This document shows, piece by piece, positions 23,853 to 34,400 of a stretch of DNA of 64,000 nt. The stretch is taken from positions 186,001-250,000 of the forward strand of contig JAJJXM010000026.1 of NCBI GenBank assembly GCA_024516155.1, read 5' to 3'. The notes below the pieces were generated by a model. It ran no database searches, was not told the origin of the DNA, and saw only the letters and a program-made list of their open reading frames with translations. Origin of the DNA: Pyronema omphalodes. Its lineage: Eukaryota; Ascomycota; Pezizomycetes; Pezizales; Pyronemataceae. Both the position numbers and the translations under genes were made by a program. Position 1 is the stretch's first letter, and each line of letters opens with the position of its first letter.

Positions 23853-26800
23853 ATGGCTACAATAACCCCCACCATCACAGGCCCTATACCAACAGCCTCC
23901 AACTCCGCCCCTCTCTCCGGCTCAGCAGCTGTATCAGCTTCCATTACCGACGCCGTTTCCCTTGCCGTTTCCTCAGCTCTTGCGTCTCTACAAAGCGCGC
24001 ATAGTGCATCGTTAGCAAGCGTATCCTCGGCTTCACATCATGCTACACCCACGGTTCAATCAGTCGACCAGATTATAGCTAGCAGTAATGGATCGGCGCA
24101 GAATCAAGAGGGTGTATCATTAGAGACGTTTTTAGCATCTTTATCAGTTGCGGCGATTGTTTTCGGTGTGGAAGTGCTGTTATTTGTGTTACTGAGAAAG
24201 AAAATGAGACGAATCTATGAACCCAGAACATATCTTGTTCCGGAAAAGAGAAGGACCCCATTACCGGAGGCGGGTTTCTTGAATTTTTTTGCACCGGTGA
24301 GTAGTAGTTATTTCTTTGGGAGAAAATGATTAATAAGATCATGCGCAATGGCGGGGTGGGATTAAGCTTGGAGCTTGATTGGCTGACTATTTATTCGCCG
24401 ATAGGTATTCGAAACTGCAACTAGTGATTTTATTTCCAAGTCCGGATTGGACGCATATTTTTTCCTTCGATACTTATTAATGTTACTCAAGACATTTATT
24501 ATAATTGCGTTATGCGTTATCCCGATTCTAATCCCAATCAACTTTATCGGCGGAAAAGGTGGAGATGAAGTGCAAGGTTTAGATCGATTGGCTTGGTCCA
24601 ATATTTCCAACACAAACACTCATCGTTATTGGGCTCATTTGTTACTTGCAATTACCCTGGTTATTGTGTTTTGTTATATGTTTTTTGATGAAATGAGGAA
24701 GTATATTAGACTTCGTCAGGCATATTTGACTAGTCCTCAACATCGTCTGAGGGCATCTGCTACTTCTGTTCTTGTTTCTGGAATTCCTAAATCTTGGCTT
24801 ACGATGCAGAGATTGGTGGAGTTATATGATGTTTTCCCCGGAGGAATTCGGAATGTCTGGATCAACCGGTATGTTGCGAAGCCTGATGAAGCATGGCTGT
24901 GAAATTGATTAGCTAACATATCAACAGCGACTATGATGACCTCCAAGAAAAAGTCACCGAGCGTGACTGGCTCGCTAAATGCCTGGAAAAAGCCGAAACG
25001 GAACTAATTGTAATGTGCAAAAAGAAGCAACTCCGGGACTTGGCAAAAGCGGCCAAAACCGATCCTGTTGCAGCAGAAGAAAACGAACGAACTAAAACTG
25101 CAATTGAAGTCACGCCAGGAGCCGGTATTTCTTCTGGAAACCCGCATCAGATTCCTAAGCATCTCAGAACACTCAGCAAGGATGATAAACGAAAGTCTCA
25201 CAAGAGAGGAAAGAGTCAGGATGATAAGAAAAAGAAACGCCATTCTCATGCTATTGGAGGTGCCCTGGCTGGTATCGGTAAAGGACTTGGAGGACTTGCG
25301 GATAATGTTAAGGACGGCGTTAAGAAAGTTACTGGACATGATAGAAAGGATTCTATCTCTAGCTCTTCCGACTCTTCCGACGAAGAAGGTGACAAGTTTG
25401 ATGCTAGTGCACCTCCTGGTACTGGACACCGTAGATCTCGTCCCGCTTCTGGAAGACCTGGCTCGAGGCCTCATGTTCAGGAACGTTTGAGCAGTCATTC
25501 TGGACATTTTAAACGGGGTTCTACTTTAATGGCTGCTGATGGTGCTCCTTTGGTATTGGAGAGAACGACTTCAGGGGAATACGCTAACCCTAGCTCTACT
25601 TCCACTGCTATCCCTGAGAAGGATGAACATAACAGTACCCACAAGAGACAATTCTGGAAAAAGGAAGCCGAGGACGATGAAATACCATTGAGCCATGAAT
25701 CACCCACCTCCCCAACCTCTAGGAAAGGAAGCGTCGCCTTTGGGGACGCAATCGGCGACACTCTTGGTGGTATTGGAGACACTATTGTAGGCGTTTTCAA
25801 GCCTAAGGCAAAGGAAGATTACCCACCTGCATTTGACCCTGCCTACGACGGTGACGACTGGGGTGGAACCCCCGTTTGGATGAAATACATTCAACCCAAC
25901 CAACGACCCACCATGCGTCTCCCTATCTTTTCTTGGATGCCTTCTCTCCCGCTTATCGGTAAAAAGGTGGATACTATTTACCACTGCCGTAAGGAACTTG
26001 CTCGTCTCAACTTGGAAATCGAAATGGACCAACAAACCCCGGAAAAATACCCATTAATGAACTCGGCGTTTATTCAATTCAATCAACAAGCCGCAGCTCA
26101 CATGGCTTGTCAAGCTTTGTCCCACCATGTTCCTCAGCACATGTGCCCCCGTCATATCGAGGTTTCTCCAAATGATGTTATTTGGGGTAACATGAAAATG
26201 CAATGGTGGGAACGATACATGCGATCCGCTCTTATCACGGTTGCTACTGGAGGATTGATTCTTGGTTGGGCATTTCCCGTTGCATTCGTTGGTTTGATTT
26301 CTCAAGTCAACTACCTTACGGATACCTTTACTTGGCTCCGCTGGCTTTCGAAATTACCTGATTCCGTCATCGGTCTTATTTCCGGAGTCTTGCCCCCGCT
26401 TTTGCTGGGTATTCTTATGGCTATCCTTCCCATGATCCTCCGTCTCTTTGCTCGTATCCAAGGTTGTCACACCGGTATGGCAATTGAGCGTGCTGTTCAG
26501 GGAATGTACTTTGCCTTCCTATTCATTCAGGTTTTCTTGGTCGTATCGATTTCGTCCGGTATTACAGCGGTCGTAGAGCAGATTACGGAGCAACCCTTCA
26601 AGGCGCCAGAAATCTTAGCAGTTAACCTTCCCAAAGCTTCCAATTTCTTCTTCTCATATCTCTTACTCCAAGCCTTCTCCGTCAGTGGTGCGGCTTTACT
26701 CCAAATCGCCACGTTATTGGTTAAATTCATTGTCGCCCCACTTCTCGACACCACGGCAAGAGAGAAATTCGAGCGTGCAACAACTTTAATGGAAGTTAAA

Positions 26801-27781
26801 TGGGGAACCTTTTTCCCAGTTTACACCAACCTAGCATGTATCGGAATTGTATATTCCGTTATTTCTCCGTTGATTCTATTATTCAACATCATTACCTTTT
26901 CCTTGTTCTGGACTGTTTATCGATACAATCTTCTCTTTGTTGTAAACTTCCGTTTCGATACAGGAGGTTTATTATTCCCCCGAGCCATCAACCAACTCTT
27001 CACAGGTCTTTATGTTATGGAAGCCTGTCTTATCGGTCTCTTCTTCCTAGTCCGAGACAGTAACGGAGTAGTAGCCTGCGCACCGCAAGGAATCATCATG
27101 ATCGTCGCCACAGTTCTCACCGTCTTATACCAAATTAAACTCAACGAAGCCTTCGGACCACTTTTGACCTATCTACCCATCACCCTAGAAGATGACGCCG
27201 TGATCCGAGACCAGGAATTCGCCAAGGAACAAGATGAAGCTAGAAAAAAGAATTTATTAGGGAAATCAGAAGTTACAGGCGAGGATCTAAACGAAGCGCT
27301 AGAACGAAGAGAAAAGTTGGAAGAAGAAGGAATCGAATTATCTGACCTACCGAAAGCACCTGACGCCCCGAAAAGTTCTGGGGATGATGGATCCCGTCCG
27401 CAAACTGCTGTCACGGTTAACACCACTAATACCAACCAGGATATAGAATCCGGTGACTTTGCATTATTTGATGAAAGACCACCTGCGGGTGATATTTTCC
27501 AGGATATAGCAGATGAAATTGAAGATTTAACACCGGAAGAAAGAGATATGTTGGTTGCAAGAGCTTTCCAACATCCGGCTATTAGAGCCAAGAGACCGGT
27601 TATTTGGATTCCTAGAGATGATTTAGGCGTCTCCGATGATGAAATTATGAGGACGGAGAAATTGGCTATGGGAAGATGGATCTGGATTAGTAATGAATAT
27701 GCTGGGCTTAATCCTAGGGGAAGGGTTAGGTATGGAAGGAGTCCGCCGGATTTGGATATGAGGGATTTGGTCGAGCTGTAG
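23853..27781 (+). CDS. CSC1/OSCA/TMEM63-family cation channel (DUF221, RSN1-type 7TM)
   Basis: Putative osmosensitive or mechanosensitive calcium-permeable channel of the plasma or an internal membrane. Exons are 23853-24296, 24405-24868 and 24928-27781, giving 1,253 aa. Introns start GTGAGT and GTATGT. An in-frame TAA lies 9 nt before the ATG, which has a good context (AAGATGG). Order: Ser/Ala-rich lumenal N-terminus, TM1 at about 95-115, two further TMs at about 200-265 (RSN1_TM), then the cytosolic PHM7_cyto domain carrying RKELARLN and NSAFIQFN, then the RSN1_7TM block from about 725 to 1040, and a charged C-terminus ending in a YGRSPPDLDMRDL element. The cytosolic domain is split by a roughly 250-residue insertion (about 360-600) rich in Lys, Ser and His, with two glycine-rich amphipathic segments. 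The family is clear; which fungal paralogue this is, is not. Confidence 0.93.
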
Positions 27782-27820
27782 AGATGTGGGGTTGTAGAGG
27801 GATGGTGGAGGGGTGGAGGG

Positions 27821-27900
27821 GTGAGTGGAGTTGTAGAGGGATGAGTGGAGTTGTAGAGGGATGAGTGGAGTTGTAGAGGGATGAGTGGAGTTGTAGAGGG
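27821..27900. repeat. 20-bp minisatellite, four units, just after the channel stop codon
   Basis: Four units of RTGAGTGGAGTTGTAGAGGG, the last three identical, with degenerate partial units on both sides (about 27789-27910). It starts about 40 nt after the stop, so it is probably in the 3' UTR. Confidence 0.95.
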
Positions 27901-29047
27901 ATGAGTGGGGGTTTGTGGGGTAGAGGAAGGGGGCCGGGTGAAGATACTGTTGTAAGAACAGAAATATTTGTACATATAATTACTTTCCTTCCTATTTTTC
28001 TCTTGTATTTTTCCCGTATCTATTTTTCTTTATTTTTTTTATCTTTTTTTTGTTTTCCTTTTTTTTTCTTCATTTTCGGTTTGATTCTTGGAATAGTTTT
28101 CTTTGGTTTGAAAAATGGTGATTGGATGGATGTATATTTGTAGATTTGTAGATTGTATTGTAGAGGATAGGAGAGGAGAGGAGAGCATAGGAGAGGAGAT
28201 GATAGGAGAGGAGAGGATGAGATAATAAAATACCTATATTACATTACATTACATTACGTTGTATTTTGTGTTGTGTTGTGTTGCGTTGTATGTTGTATGT
28301 TGTGTGTTGTATGTTGTGTTGGATGAAGTTGAAAGTCATACGTTGGAAGAGGAGAGTTGGATGTATTTTTTCAGAGTTTAAAGAAACAACAGTAAATTTT
28401 CTTTTCCTTTCTTTTTTATTCTTTTTCTGTTTCTGTTTCTGTTTTTGATTTTTTTTTTTTTTTTTTGGTTTTGGAAATAAAAAAGGGATTGTATGTAATC
28501 TTTTAGATTATGTGTTAGATGGTATGAAATAAGATGGGATATTTGTAACCCACAGTAACTATGTTATATTTCAATACTACATTTCACGCCCCTTCCCTTG
28601 CCCCTCAAAATTGGGTCCAATGATACTATTCTATTTTCCATATTCTGATAAAATTTTTTTAACAAAACGCCATCATAGAATTAGTCACCTTTTCAATTCC
28701 TTAATTCCTTTTTATTAAACCCCTCGTTTTGTTTATTTTATTTTTTCTTTGTTTTGTTTTCTCTTCTATTTTGTTTTTTTCTTTTTCTTTTTCTTTTTCA
28801 AGTTACCACTTATCTTCTATCTCCTGTCTGTTTATTACCGTTATTTAAACTCCCACTCATCCAATCCAGCTGAATCTTGGATATATCCATCGAGTTCGTC
28901 CCGGATATATCATACCTATCACAACCATCATAACCAAGCAGTGCACAAGTTACAACACCCAGCAGCACCCATCAACATCATCTAAACCCCACGATCATTT
29001 CCCCATCACCATCATCATCAGCATCACCAACAAATCTCTCCAAACCC
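27901..29047. other. Intergenic, T-rich with simple repeats
   Basis: Holds T-rich runs, GGAGA/GATAG repeats (about 28158-28215), ATTAC and TTGTG pentamer runs (about 28236-28320) and pyrimidine-rich sequence before the next small ORF. No gene is seen. Confidence 0.6.
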
Positions 29048-29500
29048 ATGTCCCCCATTCCTTCTGGCTCCTCCGGCTCCTCATCCTCTTCCAGCAACAA
29101 CCGCATCATTGCCCCCCTTCCCTCGCATCTCGAATCCGCCAGTATATCCCGTATCAAAACATATCTAGATAATCTAACAGCTGTTATTAATTCCCTATCG
29201 CAGTATTCCGCAGGCACTTCAACCACCTCAACTAAAGGTACCGAAGGCGCAAACACAACCAACCGAACTGAAGACCCAAGCGACCCAAGCGACCCCGCAG
29301 CCCTCAAAGATTCCGAATCTCGAGCAGAGAGAATCGATAAGCTATCCCAAGAATATGATAGGATTCTACGGATGGTAGAGGAGAATCTTGGGGATGAAAT
29401 GTTGTCGGATGAGGAGTTGAGGGTTATGGGGTTGAGTGCTGATGCTGTACGGGAGGAGTGGAGGGGGAAGTGGGGGAGGTTGGAGTTGGGGGGGTTGTAG
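29048..29500 (+). CDS. Small hypothetical protein, 150 aa
   Basis: Single open frame that I do not recognise. The N-terminus is a Ser/Pro/Asn run. A helix-forming stretch follows at about 30-57 (RIKTYLDNLTAVINSLSQY), then a disordered Thr/Asp-rich linker at about 58-90. A second amphipathic helix at about 95-118 (IDKLSQEYDRILRMVEENL) is followed by an acidic-to-basic tail ending in WRGKWGRLELGG. Two helices around a linker suggest a small coiled-coil subunit of a complex, but no family can be named. It has no signal peptide or membrane segment. No intron is needed. The minus strand has a shorter overlapping frame, and composition and helical pattern favour the plus strand. It could still be chance. 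Confidence 0.5.
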   Translation: MSPIPSGSSGSSSSSSNNRIIAPLPSHLESASISRIKTYLDNLTAVINSLSQYSAGTSTTSTKGTEGANTTNRTEDPSDPSDPAALKDSESRAERIDKLSQEYDRILRMVEENLGDEMLSDEELRVMGLSADAVREEWRGKWGRLELGGL

Positions 29501-29755
29501 ATTTGGGGTCCGCGGGGGTAGGGAGATGGAAGTGGAGGGGATTTGGTGTTTGGGTTTGGGGTTTGGGGTTGAGGGATTTCGTTTCTGGGGGTAAGGAAGA
29601 GGGCTTGGATGTGTTTGTTTGAGAAGTTGTTAGTCAGCTTTGTTTCATGTACGTAAACTAAAGAAAAAGAAATAATATATTTTTTCCTTAAAGCCTGTTT
29701 CGACTCTTCAGTAGCACACTATAGGTCTACGTAACTTATAAAATGAATGCAGGGA
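29501..29755. other. Short intergenic stretch before the MULE-type element
   Basis: G-rich 3' flank of the small ORF, then AT-rich DNA. No gene is seen. Confidence 0.5.
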
Positions 29756-30331
29756 TAAAAAGAACGGAAATTATGCAGGATGCCCCCGAAAAAACACGAA
29801 ATTTGCAATATACCCCCGTCTATGCAGGATGCCCCTCGCTTAGGTAGTGAACACCCGCCTTCAGCGCCGGGCGCCAAATTTTTCACGCATGTTTTTTTTC
29901 CTTACTTGCAGATAAAAATTTTGAATCCACTTCTGCGCCTCTGACTTTGTAAAGCGAATGCCAAACAGCATGTCTACGGCCCATTTGTGAATAGCCAGTT
30001 TAAACTCGGAAAACGAGGGAAAATCATCGCCAAGGTGTAGTGCATGTCGAGAGATCGGGTCAGCGGCGTTAGGATCGATGCTTGTTGTCAGCGAATTGGT
30101 GCGCTCCATTGTTGTCGTTGTTGACGATAATATCGAGAAGTGGAATCAAAATCTTCACCTGCAAGCGAAGAAAAAAAAAACACACGTGAAAAATCTGTAG
30201 CCCGCTGTAGGCGCTGTATTCAATATGGGCGGGTGTGCTCTATCTAAGCGAGGGGCATCCTGCATAGACGGGGGTATATTGCAAATTTCGTGTTTTTTCG
30301 GGGGCATCCTGCATAATTTCCGTAAAAAGAA
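29756..30331. mobile_element. Non-autonomous Mutator-like (MULE) MITE, 558 bp, with 9-bp target duplication
   Basis: Element 29765-30322 is bounded by 95-bp terminal inverted repeats (29765-29859 and 30228-30322). The outer 82 bp are identical and only three mismatches occur in the inner part. It is flanked by the direct repeat TAAAAAGAA at 29756-29764 and 30323-30331. Long inverted repeats with a 9-bp duplication are the hallmark of Mutator-like elements. Each arm holds two copies of a 15-bp motif. The interior keeps one short minus-strand open frame resembling a transposase N-terminus. There is no catalytic domain, so it would need a transposase supplied elsewhere. The near-identical arms and perfect duplication point to recent insertion. 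Confidence 0.9.
29861..30109 (-). pseudogene. Truncated MuDR/MULE transposase N-terminal remnant, 82 codons
   Basis: An open frame lies between the two inverted repeats of the MULE-type element. It contains LGDDFPSFSEFKLAIHKWA followed by a Phe/Arg/Lys pattern. This matches the start of fungal MULE transposases, where the MuDR-type DNA-binding domain begins with a phenylalanine, a Ser/Glu step and an 'AI..WA' helix. The zinc-ligand Cys/His residues and the whole catalytic DDE domain are absent, and the frame stops at the edge of the left arm. I infer an internal-deletion derivative of a full-length element. The similarity is judged by eye. Confidence 0.5.
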
Positions 30332-30666
30332 TAACCAAACAGCCCAACCATTTAAGTCTTCCTCTATCCATCATCATTTTTCTTTCTTTACCTTTCTCTC
30401 AGCATTCATAGCACGGTATTAGTAATTATCATGACATCGAAAGCTATTTATGTAAAGAATGGATCGTTACGTGTGGGATATATGGATTATTGGACTGAAC
30501 TGATCATACATTACACATCGATTACGGCATCTTCTATTAACAAATCATACAGCTGCTTATCATTACATCTTCGTATCTTCGTATCCTTATTCATATCTTC
30601 ATTAACCACCTCCCCCCGTCTCCCTTCCACCCTCTTCTCCGCCTCAAGCGTGTCTTCAACTACACC
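30332..30666. other. Short intergenic stretch between the MULE-type element and the MARVEL gene
   Basis: AT-rich DNA at the 3' side of the minus-strand MARVEL gene. One 79-codon plus-strand frame here is composed of low-complexity Ser/Thr and is not accepted. Confidence 0.5.
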
Positions 30667-31466
30667 CTAAAAAGCCTGATACTCCCTAACCTGCTGACCC
30701 TCATGATGACCCAACTCAGGATCAAAGCTCCCCCTAGCATTCTGCGACGCTCTAACCGGTTCTCTATACCCAGCATCTCCCAAACCATGTCTATGGTTCG
30801 TCCTAGTATAACCCGCAGCATCCTCACTAACTCCCGAGTACCTATTTCCTCCCGTGAAAGTTCCTGCTCCATTCTCCTTCATAACCGTTGGTCCAGTAAC
30901 TGCCGGGGCGGTAGAATAGTTATTTGCAGGACCGGGACCAAAGCCTCTGTTTTTCTTGTAGGCGGTGTAACGACGCCATGCCATGATTGCGAGGAGGAGG
31001 AATAGTACCCTGTTAACAAGGAAAAACATATCATTAGCAAGCTATATTAAAGAAACAAAACCAAGCTGAGGAAAAAAAAGACTTACGCAGCCGCAACAGC
31101 AAACGAAAACGCCGCCTTGTTCAAATTACAATTCCTGGCCATAGTCCTCGTAGCCAATGCATTACAATTTGTCCCAGCATTTCTCCTGTAAAGAATTGCA
31201 ACCACAATCATACCCCCACAAAACAACAAGTCCAGAACTGCAGCAGGAATTAAAAGGAATGGTGCAAGTTTTGCTAAAAGAAGGATAAAAAGAGAAATCA
31301 ATGCCCAGAGTGTGGCGGCGCCGGAGATTATGGAGGTGGTCCACAGAGATTTGGAGAGGTGGGGTCGCACGTGGGAAATGTGGTGGGAGGAGAGGCCGAG
31401 AATGTACGCCGATGAGAAAAGAGTGAGGACTCGGAGGGTTATGTGGAGAAGACCTTGGATGGCCAT
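30667..31466 (-). CDS. MARVEL-like four-transmembrane protein
   Basis: On the minus strand, exon 1 is 31466-31087 and exon 2 is 31009-30667, giving 240 aa. The 77-nt intron is GTAAGT..AACAG. The split falls inside TM4, where the join reads FAVAAAVLFLLLAIMAWRRY. Four hydrophobic helices lie at about 5-25, 42-62, 65-90 and 117-136, with a pair of Cys residues in the TM3-TM4 loop. A cytosolic tail of about 100 residues follows, rich in Gly, Asn and Arg. This topology matches fungal MARVEL-domain membrane proteins, which are proposed to organise membrane domains or trafficking. The start ATG has a strong context (AAAATGG). Assignment rests on topology and overall look, not on a unique motif. Confidence 0.8.
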
Positions 31467-34400
31467 TTTGGATGGCAGTTGGTTAGTGGGATGGTTGTTG
31501 AATGCGGTTTTGTAGTTGCTGAAATGTTATGTAATGGATGGTGATGTTTGTGGGTGCTCTGTATACCCCGAGGATACGGTGATGAGGTGGTAGGTTTTAT
31601 GCCGCGTACAGATGCAGCGATGTGATTAAAAGAGTTTATCCCAAAGGTGGTGGAGTTCTGGCAATTTGTAGTCGTTGAGAAATTTCTATGGGGAGACAGG
31701 TTTTCATGAAACGACGTCATGATCGACATTTAGAGTGGATCTCACCATGAACCCAAGACAGGGTATGTAGCATGACATGAACATGGCATGGCAACGACGA
31801 TTGACAAACAAGTCTTGCATCAAAAAAACTCACGGCCTTATCCGTCCCCTCTTACAGAAACATAAGGTCTTTTTGCCAAAGTTTCCAAGTCGTTGGCTTT
31901 CTGCTCCAAATTCATAGCTGTAGACATAACGTATCACTCGTAAATTCACCTCAAGTTCGTCCTGTAACTCCGGTTTATTATGTAATCAATTACGAGTACC
32001 CAGACAGGTCATAAAACCTGCTCCCGATATCTTGGGTCGGCTTGGAATGACCACAACACAATCATAACTTCTCGGAACCAGTTTGCATATTATGAATCGC
32101 CGATACCGAACGGGACGGGACACAACCAAGAAACCGAACTTCAAGATTTCGATGTCAGGCCCAAGACTGAGAATGCATGGTCGCTGGTCGCCGAGTTCTC
32201 TAGTATCTTATTACTTATCCCAGTGTCCCAGACTCCCAGCGTCCCGGTGTCGTAATGCAGCCCTAAACCCTTACATACTAGGCTATTTCTGACTTTCTTT
32301 GCTTCCCTTCCCTTACCTTCCCTGCAGCTTTAACACGTTTTCTTGGAAGCGAATTTTTGGGCACTAGCAAGGATGAGTTAGATTATGGATCTTGGCTCCT
32401 TGCCTCATGCGTAGTGATTTGGGGCTTGCGTTGCGTTGAAGGAGCTATTGGAGAGTACTTGGGGGAGAATGCTTTGAATTTTAAATACTGCGTGTCCTAC
32501 AGAATTTAGAGAGAGCAACGTATTAGCTATAACGCGAAAGGTTTTATTGATGAAAAGGGTGGTTTTGAGAGCTCAAGGATAGATAATTTGAACTACGATC
32601 ATCGTTTGGGGTTGTTTGAGGGGGCAGGAATTTAGCACAGCCGGACTTACTGTGGCACCCGAGGACTGTATAAGACGCTTAGTCAGGACAGAGATCCAGT
32701 AAAGCAACATATTATATTCACATCATGCTAAGAAAAGCCTGTATCGGGTATCAAGTCTCCTACATGAAAGCTTTGATACAGCAATCCATAGCTGTTTATG
32801 ATCTTTGGGAAGACTTTTTTTTTCACATTGCTAACATATCAAAGTGATATTGTCCAGATGATAGACGATAGATGATAATGGATACGCTATTGCATATGCC
32901 ATCTACATATGTATCTAATGTTCCAGATCTATATCCCTGGGTAGGGATACTTATTTTACGTCAAATTTTCCACTGTATCTGCCCAATACCCCGCTGAAAC
33001 CAATATCTATAGTGAACGTCTAGATTAGGCCTTTTAATCACGAGCTCATTTATCATCGATTACTCATTTCTCAAAAGCGTAAACTTTAGTTGTCCCGGCC
33101 TCTTGGTCTCTAATCGCTTAATTTAAACTCCCGAAGCATTTGTGAGTACCTAGTCTTACACATATACACCCGTACGTCAAAATTTCACCGTATGATATTT
33201 TTATCCTCGGGCTCTTGATAGGAGAGAGATAATTCTAGAACCCGATCATAAATGCAGGCTTTAAAACAAAGAAATCCATAAAACGTCAAGCCTAAATCTT
33301 ATGTGATCCACTTTCGCTTATCAAGCCTATTGTTACTCATACGTCCGAAAGAACCATACCACCGTAAGATATTCCCCCTGTAATTCCGTTATCCCATCAT
33401 AACCCCAGATTCCGTTGCTATCCCTATCCATATCCATATCCCTACAACGCCATAGTACTAGTACATATGTAGTTCTTTTTCATGTTTTGTTTCAGCACTT
33501 TTATTTTCTGTTTGATTTAACTGCACTCCACCTACCCAGCTTACGAAAGTCCAAAGTTACACATCTGAACAAAGCGATGTCAATGGTCTTCTCCCATACC
33601 TATGCATGATAGATGCTGAAACAACGTTTTTTTTTTTTGTTCACTTATAGTAGGAAGAATTGAAAAGTATCTTATGTAAATATTGCACACGAATACACAG
33701 CCACCCCCTCTCCGCTCGTAGTTCGCCATTATCATGTACCCCATACGTATTACTCGTACATCGCTATTTCGATCTTCGGGGATTGAAACATTTGGGAAAA
33801 TCATCCTCAATTACACACTGGCTAGGCAATATAGGGTTGGGGCTTCCTTTCTTAAGAGCCCGAGACTAAGGTTAACAGTAACAGGGTACATGTGATCTCG
33901 TTAATTTCCGGAACTAAGTTTTCGCCTGTTCTGACGCCCGCTGGTAACTATCGGGTGATGCGGGGTACAAAATTCCGAGCATAATTGTGATGTTACAAAG
34001 TATTCGGGTACTTTCACATAGCGAGATGTGGGGCTTCATGCAGCAGCAAGAATGAATTAGATTACTAAAATGCATTTTCTGCTAGCTCTTCCATCAATCG
34101 TTGATAAAAATATACTAAAAACAAAAAAATAAAAATAAAACAAAAAAAGAAACAGAAAGAACGCCGATGATATAGAAACTTTTTTGTACAAAGAAAAACA
34201 TTGTAGCAGTAATGCTGGATACTCGGGGAGTTTGAATCCTACCCGGAAGGATAATCAACAATCCCATGAAATACGAAAATAGAATATAAGAAATAAATTA
34301 TAAACAAAAAAATTAAAATGCAGAAAAAACCACTTTGGTATAAAAATAAAGATAGTACATGACAGTACATGATAGTAATGATGAAACTTTAAACTGATAT

